Assembly (NCBI GenBank): GCA_036269075.1
Contig: DATASX010000118.1
Location: 1 to 64,000, forward strand
Source: Sporichthyaceae bacterium
GTDB taxonomy: Bacteria > Actinomycetota > Actinomycetes > Sporichthyales > Sporichthyaceae
Length of the DNA stretch: 64,000 bases
Reading direction: 5' to 3'
Below are positions 16,852 through 24,585 of this stretch, piece after piece; within the stretch, counting starts at the first letter, position 1, and every line of letters starts with the position of its first letter. The notes below the pieces were generated by a model. That model was not told the DNA's origin, did no database searches, and saw nothing but the letters and a program-made list of their open reading frames with translations. Made by a program: the position numbers and the translations under genes.

Positions 16852-16866
16852 TCGGACGCCGTGTCC
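16852..16866. promoter_or_regulatory. GGAC-N5-GTCC palindrome between P450 and ABC ATPase
   Basis: TCGGACGCCGTGTCC (16852-16866) sits in the divergent gap, 32 bases before the ATPase GTG and about 105 bases before the P450 ATG. One site could serve both directions. A second, differently spaced GGACGGTCC is at 16812-16820. Confidence 0.58.
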
Positions 16867-16897
16867 ATACACTTCGACCGATACCCGAGGAGGCACA

Positions 16898-17686
16898 GTG
16901 GGCGAGCGCGTCGGCGGTTTGGTGGTCAAAGAGGTCTCCGTGCGTTACGGCGGGCACCTCGCGGTCGACAGGATCAGCCTGTCCGCACCCAAGAGCCGGA
17001 TCACCGGGTTGATCGGTCCGAACGGGGCCGGCAAGACCACCACGTTCAACGCGTGCTCGGGTCTGCTGCGCCCCACGTCCGGGATCGTCGAACTGTTCGG
17101 CGAGGACGTCACCCACCGCTCGGCCCATCAGCGGGCGCAGCGCGGGCTGGGCCGCACCTTCCAGCGGATGGAGTTGTTCGACTCCCTGACGGTCGCCGAG
17201 AACGTCGCGCTCGGCCGCGAGGCCGGCCTGGCCGCCTCGACACCGTGGCGGCACGTGTTCGGTCGACGCGCCGACAGCGCCGCGGTGAAGCAGGCGGTCG
17301 ACGAGGCGGTCGCCGCATGTGGCATCGGCCCGCTGGTGAACCGGCGGCCGGCCGACCTGTCGACCGGCCAACGCCGCCTGGTCGAACTGGCTCGGTGCAT
17401 CGCAGGCGGGTTCTCGATCATGCTGCTCGACGAGCCGTCCAGCGGTCTGGACAAGGCCGAGACCGAGAAGTTCGGCGCGATCCTGCGCGGCCTGGTCGCC
17501 GACCGCGGGGTGGGCATCCTGCTGGTCGAGCACGACATGGCGCTGGTGATGAGCACCTGCAACTACATCTACGTGCTCGACTTCGGCAAGCCGATCTTCG
17601 AGGGGACCGCGCAGGAGGTCGGCCGCAGCGAACTGGTCCGCGCCGCCTACCTGGGTAGCGAGGCCGTGGAGACCGGGATCGCCTGA
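16898..17686 (+). CDS. LivG-type ABC transporter ATP-binding protein
   Basis: 262 residues. Walker A GPNGAGKTT near residue 42, Q-loop region GRTFQRMELFDSLTV, signature LSTGQRRLVELAR (an LSGGQ variant), Walker B IMLLDEP and the switch His in VEHDMALV. The FQ...LTVAENV region and C-terminus place it with branched-chain amino-acid type (HAAT) transporters. A strong CCGAGGAGG site precedes the GTG. No LivF, permease or binding protein lies next to it, although HAAT-type binding proteins occur at 37.7 and 39.5 kb. Its operator suggests import of the compound degraded by the island, using subunits encoded elsewhere. Confidence 0.88.
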   Translation: MGERVGGLVVKEVSVRYGGHLAVDRISLSAPKSRITGLIGPNGAGKTTTFNACSGLLRPTSGIVELFGEDVTHRSAHQRAQRGLGRTFQRMELFDSLTVAENVALGREAGLAASTPWRHVFGRRADSAAVKQAVDEAVAACGIGPLVNRRPADLSTGQRRLVELARCIAGGFSIMLLDEPSSGLDKAETEKFGAILRGLVADRGVGILLVEHDMALVMSTCNYIYVLDFGKPIFEGTAQEVGRSELVRAAYLGSEAVETGIA

Positions 17687-17693
17687 GGAGGCG

Positions 17694-18314
17694 TCAGATC
17701 GGAACCTCGATGCTGCCGTGGACCAGTGGGCGCACCAGCGGCGGCATCAGCTTCCAACTCGCCGGGCGCAGCGGGCCCGCGTCGAAGCCGGCGTCGGTCA
17801 GCAGTTCAGGCGTCCGCAAGTTGCAGTTGCACCCGCACGCGAACGCCTTCCAGGGCCGGTGCATCCGGTTCTGGACGGCGGCCAGCGCGCGCCCACCGAG
17901 CACGTGCTCGATCAGCAGCAGTCGACCGCCCGGCTTCAGCACCCGCCGGATCTCGGCCAGGCTCGCCGGGACGTCGGGCACGGTGCACAGCACCAACGTG
18001 CTCACCACCGTGTCGAATCGCCCGGCCTCGAACGGCAAGTTCTCGGCCGGCGCCTGGACCAACTGTGGCCGCAGCGGGTGGTCGACGGCCGCCTTGGTGA
18101 GTCGGCGGAACATCGCGGCGTCCGGTTCGGTGACCGTCAGGTTGACCCCGGCCGGGTAGTGCCTCAGGTTCAGTCCGGTCCCGGCACCGATCTCCAGCAC
18201 CGCGCCCTTGGCCTCGGCGAGCACCTCCGATCGCATCCGGCCCAGGCCGGCCATCTCCCCGGTCGCCAGGACCGGGTTGTAGATCGCGGCGAAAACGCTG
18301 GGATAGAAGGACAT
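17694..18314 (-). CDS. class I SAM-dependent methyltransferase
   Basis: 206 residues from the ATG at 18314, which has AGGAG at the right distance; an upstream in-frame start at 18380 would run through palindromic promoter DNA. SAM-binding motif VLEIGAGTGLNLRHY, acidic end of strand two (TVTEPDAAM), and motif FDTVVSTLVLCTVPD are typical of the UbiE/Methyltransf_11 group. A Cys-rich C-terminal stretch (FACGCNCNL) is common in a phosphatidylethanolamine-methyltransferase-like subgroup. It is convergent with the ABC ATPase, only 7 bases apart. Substrate cannot be read from sequence. Confidence 0.85.
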   Translation of the reverse strand: MSFYPSVFAAIYNPVLATGEMAGLGRMRSEVLAEAKGAVLEIGAGTGLNLRHYPAGVNLTVTEPDAAMFRRLTKAAVDHPLRPQLVQAPAENLPFEAGRFDTVVSTLVLCTVPDVPASLAEIRRVLKPGGRLLLIEHVLGGRALAAVQNRMHRPWKAFACGCNCNLRTPELLTDAGFDAGPLRPASWKLMPPLVRPLVHGSIEVPI

Positions 18315-18341
18315 CGGGCGCTCCTGGCTCAGGTCGACAGG

Positions 18342-18399
18342 TGACGGGGCGTCAATTTCGAAATTGTTCATCAGGTCCACAGGAACGTCACGCGACGTT
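18342..18399. promoter_or_regulatory. three palindromes upstream of the methyltransferase
   Basis: TGACGGGGCGTCA (18342-18354) overlaps the perfect palindrome CAATTTCGAAATTG (18353-18366), and AACGTC-ACGC-GACGTT follows (18384-18399). All lie within 90 bases upstream of the methyltransferase ATG. The first belongs to the TGACG-N3-CGTCA class found at other gene borders in this window. Confidence 0.4.
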
Positions 18400-18472
18400 T
18401 ACCGCATGAGGATCATCACGCTCATGGTTGTCGGATTCCGGGGCAGCCACCCGTAGCGAACGTTGATGCTTC

Positions 18473-18654
18473 CGGAATCCCGTTCTCACCGCCTATGCAC
18501 CAATGCATACTCCGTCGGGGCCAGTGGTGGCAATGTCCCAGAAACCCGATACGGTCAGGGCACATACGCCATGACCCAAGTTGCAGGAGTGACAGGTGAA
18601 GCGCATCATGCCGCCGGGCGACGCGATACCCGTCTGCTAGCTGTAGGGATTCCG
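18473..18654 (+). ncRNA. structured leader RNA, candidate c-di-AMP (ydaO/yuaA-like) riboswitch
   Basis: A perfect 9-bp closing stem pairs CGGAATCCC (18473-18481) with GGGATTCCG (18646-18654) around 164 bases. Inside are a TATGCA-CCAA-TGCATA hairpin (18494-18509) and a GGTCA...TGACC stem (18553-18576). The 3' part reads CCGTCTGCTAGCTGTA directly before the closing strand. Bacterial ydaO RNAs have CCGTCAGCTAACCTCGTA directly before theirs, and the GGTGAA segment (18595-18600) also has a counterpart. In actinomycetes this class controls cell-wall and secreted proteins, matching the gene downstream. The match is partial and by eye; it could be another RNA. Confidence 0.42.
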
Positions 18655-18762
18655 CACAGTGATCGATTCCGGACTCGCTGTTGCGGGCGTGGGGGCCTGG
18701 TCGCAGCTTTTCGGGGTGGCCTCTTGATCACGGGACATGACCGGAACAAATGGCAAAAAATA

Positions 18763-18790
18763 CTGACATTTGCGTTCTAATCGCTAGATT
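18763..18790 (+). promoter_or_regulatory. possible sigma-70-type promoter before the GNGG protein
   Basis: CTGACA (18763-18768) and TAGATT (18785-18790) are 16 bases apart in an AT-rich patch that stands out from the GC-rich surroundings. The ATG at 18833 lies about 42 bases further on, preceded by GGGGAG. If this promoter is used, the upstream leader RNA would belong to a different, longer transcript. Confidence 0.35.
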
Positions 18791-18832
18791 GCTGAACGAT
18801 TACGAGGCTGGAACAAGCATGGGGAGACGCTG

Positions 18833-21800
18833 ATGCGGGCTGTTTCGAAGTTGGCACCTACCGGGCGCCATCGGGCGTCGCGGGGTTCGGTGTCGGCACT
18901 TCGACGTCGAACTCTGGCGGGTGCAGCCGGGGCGGGCATTTTGATGGTCCAGGCGGCGGGCGTTTCGTACGCCGCCACCGCGCCTCCGGTCGACCCGGGC
19001 ACGGTCGCCCAGACCGCGGACGACGGCGGCGCGAACGTCATCCAACTGGCCCAGGGCGGCAAGGGCACCCCGGCCGGCCACGGAGCGGTGCTCGGACTGT
19101 TCGGCCCGGCCACCTCCGACGGCAACGGTTCGGGCGGCAACGGGACGGTCGCCAACGTCATCCAGGGCGGGCACAGTCAGGGCTCCGACTCGGGGGGCAA
19201 CGGGACCCCGGTCGCGGTGGGTGGCGGCGGCGGTAGGCCGGGCGGCGCCCGCACCGCCGGCGCGCACCGGTTGGCCGTCGCGGCCGACCAACAAGCCGTC
19301 ACCGGCGACAACAATCGCTCCACCACCCAGGGCCACGGCATCGACGTGCTCGGCCTGGTGCTGCTCGGCGACGGGCGCGGCCCGGACGCGATCCGCATCG
19401 GCAAGGGCGGCGACGGCGCGGGCGGCAACCTGCTGGCCGTCGGCGGCGGCGGGAACGGCGGCGGCGCTGTCGCTCCGACCCGGCTGCCGGTCGACGACCC
19501 GGCCAACCCCGGCCAGGGCGGCGCGCTGATCGCATTCGGCAACGGCGCCCCGTCCGGCGGCGACAAGAACGCCGGCGGCATGGGCGCGGTCCTCGCGACC
19601 GGCAACGGCGCCGACGCAGGCAACGGCGAGAACGCCAACGGCGGCAACGGTGGTCTGGTCTCGTTGCTGAACTCGGTCGGCCCGAACAAGCGCGACGGCC
19701 AACTGATCCAGCTCGGCAACAGCGGCCCCGGCCCGGCCGGCCAGGTCACCGCGGCGGAGCACACCCGCCCGGCCGACGGCCCGCCCGGCAACGGCGGCCT
19801 GCTCGGCACCGGGATCCTGGCCCACGGCCTGGTCTCGCTGGGCAACGGCGCACCCGGCGGCGACCCGAGGGAGGGCCACAAGGCCGGCCCGGGCGGCGAC
19901 GGCCAGATCCTCAAGCTCGGCGACGGCGGTAACGGTGGCACCGAGGGTCGCGGCTACGGCGGCGACGGACACCTGATCGACCTGCTGAACGGCCCGCTGC
20001 GCAAGGCGGCGATGCCGACCAGCGGCGGCGACGGCAACGTGGTCTCGATCCTCGACAACGCGGTGCCCCGGCCGGACGGCTCGGGCGGCAACGGCACGGT
20101 GGCCACGATCCTCACCGGCCCGCGCGGCAGCATCAACACCGACGAGGCCCCGCCGTCCGGCGGCAACGGCGGTCTGCTGACCGTCCTGGAAGGCAACACG
20201 GGTCCGGAGAAGGGTCACGGCTCCGGCGGCAACGGCGGCGCGGGCGACGTGCTGAACCAGCAGCCCCAGCCGGAGAAGTCCCCCGGCTCCGGCGGCGACG
20301 GCGGCATCCTCAACCTGCTGAACGACCTCGGCGGGCGGCACTCGGTCACGACCTCCGCGCACGCCCCCAAGCCGAACGACCCGAGGCACTCCGACGGGCC
20401 GCAGGGCGGAAACGGCGGTTCCGGTGCGGTCGCCAACGCCGGCAACGGCGGCAACGCCAACGGCGACGCGAACGGCAACGGTGGCAACGGCAAGGTCGCC
20501 GGGGTCAGCGACGGTGGCAACGAGCGCGACCGCTCCAGCGGCAACGGCGGCAACGGCACCGTGGCCGATGCCGGTCAGGGCGGCGACCATCAGGGCACTC
20601 AGTCCGGCAACGGCGGGACCGGCCACGCGGTCGGCGCCAGCGACGGCGGCTCCTCCGACCGCGGCAAGAACAACGGCGGCAGCGGTGGCGGCGTCGACGC
20701 CGGCCGCGGCGGCCCGGGCACCCAGCAGAACCACGAAGGCTCGCACGACCAGAACGACCAGGGCGGCGGCCCGGGCACCGCGCACAGCCCGGCCGGCGCG
20801 CTGCTCGACGCGGGCAACGGTGGTCGCTCCTCCGGTGGCGGAAGCGGCGACGGCGGTCCCGGCAGCGTGGCGAACGCGGGCAACGGCGGCAACTCCGGCC
20901 CGGGTCAGGGCCAGGACGGCGTCGGCGGTCTGGCCGACGTCGGCAATGGCGGCGACCACGCCGGCAACGGCGGCGGCGGCGACCACGGCAACGGCGGCGG
21001 CGGCGAGAAGCGCGGCGGCCTCATCAACGCCGCCAACGGCGGCGACGCCCGCAGCGACGGTTCCGGCAACGGCGGCGGCGGCGACATCGTCCGCGCCGGT
21101 AACGGCGGCCACGGCCAGAACGACAGCCGCCACGACGACGGGGGTAAGGGCCGGCCGACCGGTGGCACCTCCCCCGACGGCGGGCTGGTCAGCGCCGGCA
21201 ACGGCGGCAACTCCGGCGGCGACGCCGACGGCGGCCGCGGCAGTGCGGTCGACGCAGGCAACGCGGGCAGCGGCGAGCACAGCGCCGGTGGCCCGAGCTC
21301 GACCGGGAACCGTCCCGGCAGCGGCGGCCCGGGCTCGGGTGGCCAGGGCGACCAGGGTGGCGACGAAGGCGGCGGCCACGGCAGCGGCGCCCTGATCTCG
21401 CTGCTCAACGGCTCCGACGACGGCAAGCAGCATCTGATCGGACTCGGCGACGGCGGCCCGTCGCTGGTCGACGTCGGCAACGGCGCCGACGGTGGCGGCG
21501 GCGACCACCACTCGAACGACGCCCCCGGCCTGAAGGTCGGCAACGGTGGCAACGGCGGCGACGCCGGGGAGCCGGCCGGTGACCACACCCACGGGCACGG
21601 CGCCCGCAAGGGGACGCATCAGGAAGGCCAGCTCGTCTCGGCCCTGAACGGTGCAGACGCTCCTGGCGCGCACCGCCACGACAAGAACCCGCCGGTGGCA
21701 TCCGTGGCCGACGGTGGCGACGGCAACGGCGCCGGCGACCGCCACCACGGTGGTGGCGGCCCGGGCGGTGGCGGTGACGCGGGTGGCGGCCACGGCGACG

Positions 21801-22765
21801 GACGCAACCCCGGCACGGTCGACGTCGCTAACGGCGGCGACAGTGGCGAGACGGGCGGCCCGGGCGGCGGCGACAAGCCGATCATCGTGAAGGGCTTCGA
21901 CGGCGGCCACGGCGGCGGCGACCACGGCCACGGCGGCAACTCGACCATCGTGCGGGGCGGCGACGGTGGCCACTCCGGCACCGGCAACGGCGGCCGGCCG
22001 CACCACCCCGGTTCGAACCCGGGCGGTCCCGGCGGCACCACGCCGGGCGGCCCCGGCACGACCCCAGGTGGCCCGGGCGACACCGGCGGCCCGGGTGAGG
22101 ACACCGGCAGCAACGGCGGTACCGGCGGTGGCGTCGACCTCGGCAACGGCGGCGACGGTGGCACCGGCGGCGGGACCTCCGGCACCGACGGTGGCGGCGG
22201 CACGATCGCCTCGGCCGGTAACGGTGGCGACGGCGGCAATGGCTCCGCTCCGGGCACCGGTGGCGGCAGCGGCGGTGGCTCGGGCAGCGGTGGTGGCGCC
22301 GGCAACGGCGGCAACGGCTCCTCGTGCAGCGTCACGGTGGCCTTCGCGATGCCGTCAGCAGATCCGACGACCTGCGCGAGCGACACCGGCGGCGACGGCG
22401 GTCCCGGCGGCTCGGGCACCGGGGTCGGCACCCTCAACGGCGGCAACGGCGGCGACGGCACCCAGCCCGGCAACGGTGGCGGCGGCGGCTCGTCCACGCT
22501 GGTGCCGGTCGGCAACGGCGGCGACGGCTTCCAGCCGGCTCCGCTGGACGGCGGCAACGGCGGCGGCGTCGGGGCCGGCAACGGCGGCCCGGCCGACGGT
22601 GTTCCGCCGGAGCCCCAGAAGGTCAGCCCGGCACACCACGCTCCGCCGAAGCTGCCCGAGACCGGCGCGAACAGCGACGAGGCGGCCGGCGTCGCCGGTG
22701 TCGGCGCGTTGTTGATCCTGGCCGGTGCGGCACTCAGCCGGGGACGGCACCGCCGATCGGTCTGA
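18833..22765 (+). CDS. large secreted GNGG-repeat surface protein with LPXTG sorting signal
   Basis: 1310 residues. An Arg-rich start and hydrophobic segment end in VSYAATA, a probable signal peptidase site near residue 47. The body is Gly/Asn/Asp-rich, with dozens of GNGG and related GGNGG/GDGG units separated by short variable or hydrophobic stretches (NLLNDLGG, LISLLNG), reminiscent of mycobacterial PGRS sequence. The C-terminus is a complete cell-wall sorting signal: LPETG (1274-1278), a hydrophobic helix and a basic tail (RGRHRRSV). It should be covalently attached to peptidoglycan by a sortase, not encoded in this window. The antisense strand is open for about 1070 codons only because of the codon pattern. 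Function unknown; surface coat, matrix or calcium binding are possibilities. Confidence 0.88.
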   Translation: MRAVSKLAPTGRHRASRGSVSALRRRTLAGAAGAGILMVQAAGVSYAATAPPVDPGTVAQTADDGGANVIQLAQGGKGTPAGHGAVLGLFGPATSDGNGSGGNGTVANVIQGGHSQGSDSGGNGTPVAVGGGGGRPGGARTAGAHRLAVAADQQAVTGDNNRSTTQGHGIDVLGLVLLGDGRGPDAIRIGKGGDGAGGNLLAVGGGGNGGGAVAPTRLPVDDPANPGQGGALIAFGNGAPSGGDKNAGGMGAVLATGNGADAGNGENANGGNGGLVSLLNSVGPNKRDGQLIQLGNSGPGPAGQVTAAEHTRPADGPPGNGGLLGTGILAHGLVSLGNGAPGGDPREGHKAGPGGDGQILKLGDGGNGGTEGRGYGGDGHLIDLLNGPLRKAAMPTSGGDGNVVSILDNAVPRPDGSGGNGTVATILTGPRGSINTDEAPPSGGNGGLLTVLEGNTGPEKGHGSGGNGGAGDVLNQQPQPEKSPGSGGDGGILNLLNDLGGRHSVTTSAHAPKPNDPRHSDGPQGGNGGSGAVANAGNGGNANGDANGNGGNGKVAGVSDGGNERDRSSGNGGNGTVADAGQGGDHQGTQSGNGGTGHAVGASDGGSSDRGKNNGGSGGGVDAGRGGPGTQQNHEGSHDQNDQGGGPGTAHSPAGALLDAGNGGRSSGGGSGDGGPGSVANAGNGGNSGPGQGQDGVGGLADVGNGGDHAGNGGGGDHGNGGGGEKRGGLINAANGGDARSDGSGNGGGGDIVRAGNGGHGQNDSRHDDGGKGRPTGGTSPDGGLVSAGNGGNSGGDADGGRGSAVDAGNAGSGEHSAGGPSSTGNRPGSGGPGSGGQGDQGGDEGGGHGSGALISLLNGSDDGKQHLIGLGDGGPSLVDVGNGADGGGGDHHSNDAPGLKVGNGGNGGDAGEPAGDHTHGHGARKGTHQEGQLVSALNGADAPGAHRHDKNPPVASVADGGDGNGAGDRHHGGGGPGGGGDAGGGHGDGRNPGTVDVANGGDSGETGGPGGGDKPIIVKGFDGGHGGGDHGHGGNSTIVRGGDGGHSGTGNGGRPHHPGSNPGGPGGTTPGGPGTTPGGPGDTGGPGEDTGSNGGTGGGVDLGNGGDGGTGGGTSGTDGGGGTIASAGNGGDGGNGSAPGTGGGSGGGSGSGGGAGNGGNGSSCSVTVAFAMPSADPTTCASDTGGDGGPGGSGTGVGTLNGGNGGDGTQPGNGGGGGSSTLVPVGNGGDGFQPAPLDGGNGGGVGAGNGGPADGVPPEPQKVSPAHHAPPKLPETGANSDEAAGVAGVGALLILAGAALSRGRHRRSV

Positions 22766-22788
22766 GCAAGTTGACGGAAGGGTGGCCC

Positions 22789-23211
22789 ATGACGAGCAAG
22801 CGGTCATGGGCCACTCGCCTTTCCGCGGCCGTGTTGTGCGTGCCGCTGGCCACGCCGGTGGGGCCGCGGCCGCATCTGACGGCTGATCACATTCGGTTGA
22901 GCGCCGACGACGACGGCCGCAGTATCCACGTCCTGCCCGGTTCCTCGATCGAACTCGAGCTGCGACCGGACTCCGAGGGCGGGTACCGAACGCCCCGCTC
23001 CGACCGCCCGGACGTGCTACGCGAGACCGACCGCAGCGAGGACTCGCGTGGTGCGGCCCGAGCGACGTTCATCGCCGTACGGCCCGGCTACGCGCTGATC
23101 GTCAGCGAGCGCGAACCCGCGTGCGGCGACGCCCCGGACTGCGACGCCGGACACCCGTACGAGGTTCAGATCGCGGTGGATCACGCACCGCAGGACTCGA
23201 CCTACCGCTGA
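22789..23211 (+). CDS. small secreted protein of unknown function
   Basis: 140 residues starting MTSKRSWATRLSAAVLCVP, a basic then hydrophobic start like a signal peptide ending near residue 25. The mature part is charged (Asp/Arg-rich) and has a beta-rich pattern near the end (ATFIAVRPGYALIVSER) with a single Cys pair (CGDAPDC) that could form a disulfide. It begins 23 bases after the GNGG protein and may be co-transcribed. I do not recognise the family; the sheet pattern resembles small immunoglobulin-like or inhibitor-type secreted domains, but this is only an impression. Confidence 0.62.
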   Translation: MTSKRSWATRLSAAVLCVPLATPVGPRPHLTADHIRLSADDDGRSIHVLPGSSIELELRPDSEGGYRTPRSDRPDVLRETDRSEDSRGAARATFIAVRPGYALIVSEREPACGDAPDCDAGHPYEVQIAVDHAPQDSTYR

Positions 23212-23267
23212 GCTCGGCGCCGGAAGCCCTGCCGATCGCGCGAGAGGCACCCGGACGGCCGTATGCA

Positions 23268-23323
23268 CTTCTGTCCGGGGTGTTTGTGAGGGCCAATTGG
23301 TCCGAATCACCCCGGAACAGAAG
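23268..23323. repeat. long imperfect hairpin before a secreted-protein gene
   Basis: CTTCTGTCCGGGGTG (23268-23282) pairs with CACCCCGGAACAGAAG (23308-23323), 15 bp with one bulged A, around a 25-base loop containing GGCCAATTGG. It ends 11 bases before the ATG at 23335, so it may end the upstream transcript or mask the ribosome site of the next gene. Confidence 0.5.
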
Positions 23324-23334
23324 CAGGTGTCCCG

Positions 23335-23760
23335 ATGAACACCATCAACCGGCTCGGCGCGGCAGGCGGTGTGCTTGCGGTCGGACTTGTGGTGCCGGCT
23401 GCCCCGGCCGGTGCCGCGACAGCGCGGCCGACCGACGCACCGCCGTCCGGGCTGATCGAGATCTGCAACCGCAGCGGCTATCTGTTCTCCGTCTACGCCG
23501 ACGGGCCCTCGCAGCGGGAGGACGACCTGGCCGGGCTGTCGAAGTCGGGCGAGTGCACCGACTGGGCACCGGTCCTGGCGGGCAGCTACAGCGTCGGGTT
23601 CGGTGTCCGGACCGCCTCGGCCCAGGACATGGTCATCCAGGCGCGGGTGAAGCGCGACGACCACGTGTTCTACAAGGTGTTCAACCGTGAGGGCGTGATC
23701 CCGGAGGCCATCGGCGCCGGCGATCGTGTCCAGGTGGACCTGTTCATCCCGCAGGGCTGA
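23335..23760 (+). CDS. small secreted protein of unknown function
   Basis: 141 residues with a standard signal peptide (GGVLAVGLVVPAAPAGAATA, cleavage after about residue 28). The mature domain has two Cys (EICNRSG; GECTDW) likely in a disulfide and a beta-strand-rich pattern (LFSVYADG; SYSVGFGV; MVIQARVKRDDHVFYKVF). The theme of a short exported beta-sandwich is common in actinomycetes, but I cannot name the family. It follows another small secreted protein and the GNGG surface protein, so the three may be produced together. Confidence 0.66.
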   Translation: MNTINRLGAAGGVLAVGLVVPAAPAGAATARPTDAPPSGLIEICNRSGYLFSVYADGPSQREDDLAGLSKSGECTDWAPVLAGSYSVGFGVRTASAQDMVIQARVKRDDHVFYKVFNREGVIPEAIGAGDRVQVDLFIPQG

Positions 23761-23794
23761 GCGGCAACCGGACCGGTCGGCCCTATATCACAAT

Positions 23795-23844
23795 CGGTCA
23801 GGACCGCTCCGATCATCGATGATCGGAGCGGGCCGAACTGACCG
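23795..23844. terminator. 28-bp perfect palindrome with outer stem, likely terminator
   Basis: CCGCTCCGATCATC (23804-23817) is followed directly by its exact complement GATGATCGGAGCGG (23818-23831). Outside it, CGGTCAG and CTGACCG pair as well (23795-23801/23838-23844). It lies 44 bases after the secreted-protein stop and has no U-tract. The rest of the 305-base gap (23761-24065) shows no gene; it contains GC-rich and mixed sequence with no other clear signal. Confidence 0.5.
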
Positions 23845-24065
23845 ATCGCCGCATCCGGGGGATGCCGCAGGACGCTCCTCGATTCCCCTCCACGTAACGA
23901 GGTTCGCCCGGCGTGCCGGACCAGGCGGTGGTGCACCACGCGCAGAAGGAGGGACCGGCTTCCGCCGGCCCCTCCTCCCCCGTAAGTAACACCGCCATCG
24001 GCGTACAGCGCTTCTTATTCCCAGACCGAGCGAGTTCAAACCTCTCCTGCGCCGAACGGCGCGGC

Positions 24066-24491
24066 TCAGCAGGCCCAGGGGCCGACGCCGCCGATGCGCT
24101 CGACGGTCGTCCGCAGTACCCAACCGTCGGCCGGGCCGTCGCCGTTGGACACCGGGAACGTGAAGTCCGGGCCGACGTAGAGCTTGCCCAGTCGGTTCAG
24201 CAGGTCGTACGCGCCGCCCTCGACCACCCGGGCGCGACCCCGCAGCACCGCATGCTCGGCGAGGAAGACCCCAGGGGTCCGCGGGCCCTCGACGGAAACG
24301 ACGACCCGCGGGTCCCGCTCCACATTGCGGACCTTCTGGCTACGCGTCATGTGACCGCTGACGATCTCGTCGCCGTCCAGGCCGATCCAGATGACCGACA
24401 GCTGCGGTGCGCCGTCGGCGTTGAGCGTCACGAAGTGCGCCAACGGGCCGGTCTCGATCAACTCACGCAATGCCGCCGGGATCTCTGCCAT
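24066..24491 (-). CDS. PPOX-class F420/FMN-dependent protein
   Basis: 141 residues from the ATG at 24491 (MAEIPAALRELIETGPLAHF). The split-barrel pattern of pyridoxamine-phosphate-oxidase-like proteins is clear: HFVTLNADGAPQLSVIWIGLDGDEIV, then KVRNVERDPRVVVSVE, LRGRARVVEGGAYDLLNRLGKLY at the end. In actinomycetes most such proteins bind F420 or haem/FMN. The cofactor is not certain here. It stands alone between a hairpin and the AT-rich divergent promoter region of the next gene, which it shares. Confidence 0.8.
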   Translation of the reverse strand: MAEIPAALRELIETGPLAHFVTLNADGAPQLSVIWIGLDGDEIVSGHMTRSQKVRNVERDPRVVVSVEGPRTPGVFLAEHAVLRGRARVVEGGAYDLLNRLGKLYVGPDFTFPVSNGDGPADGWVLRTTVERIGGVGPWAC

Positions 24492-24559
24492 GCCCCGACC
24501 CTGCCCTATCGCCGGCGTGACCAACTCCCGGGGTTCCCGGGCAAGATCCGTGGACTCCA

Positions 24560-24585
24560 TGTCAATGTAATGATGTAATCACTGC
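24560..24585. promoter_or_regulatory. short TGTAATGATGTAATCA motif before a hypothetical gene
   Basis: The AT-rich segment 24562-24584 holds repeated TGTAA/ATGATGTAAT units directly in front of the ATG at 24586, in otherwise GC-rich DNA. It looks like a promoter with a regulator site and implies a very short leader or leaderless mRNA. No regulator can be named. Confidence 0.35.

Noticed and set aside
14595-17012. Open frame of about 800 codons on the + strand across the MaoC/P450 region
   Set aside because: Antisense to three clear minus-strand genes (crotonase, MaoC, P450); the composition is Arg/Gln/His-rich as expected from a shadow.
18463-18780. Possible 105-codon gene in the leader before the GNGG protein
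   Set aside because: No ribosome site, no recognisable protein, and it overlaps a well-paired RNA structure.
18800-22006. Long open frame (about 1070 codons) antisense to the GNGG protein
   Set aside because: It is the mirror of a GGC/AAC-rich coding strand, whose complement has few stops; the product is Ala/Val-biased and without domains, while the sense strand has a signal peptide and LPETG signal.
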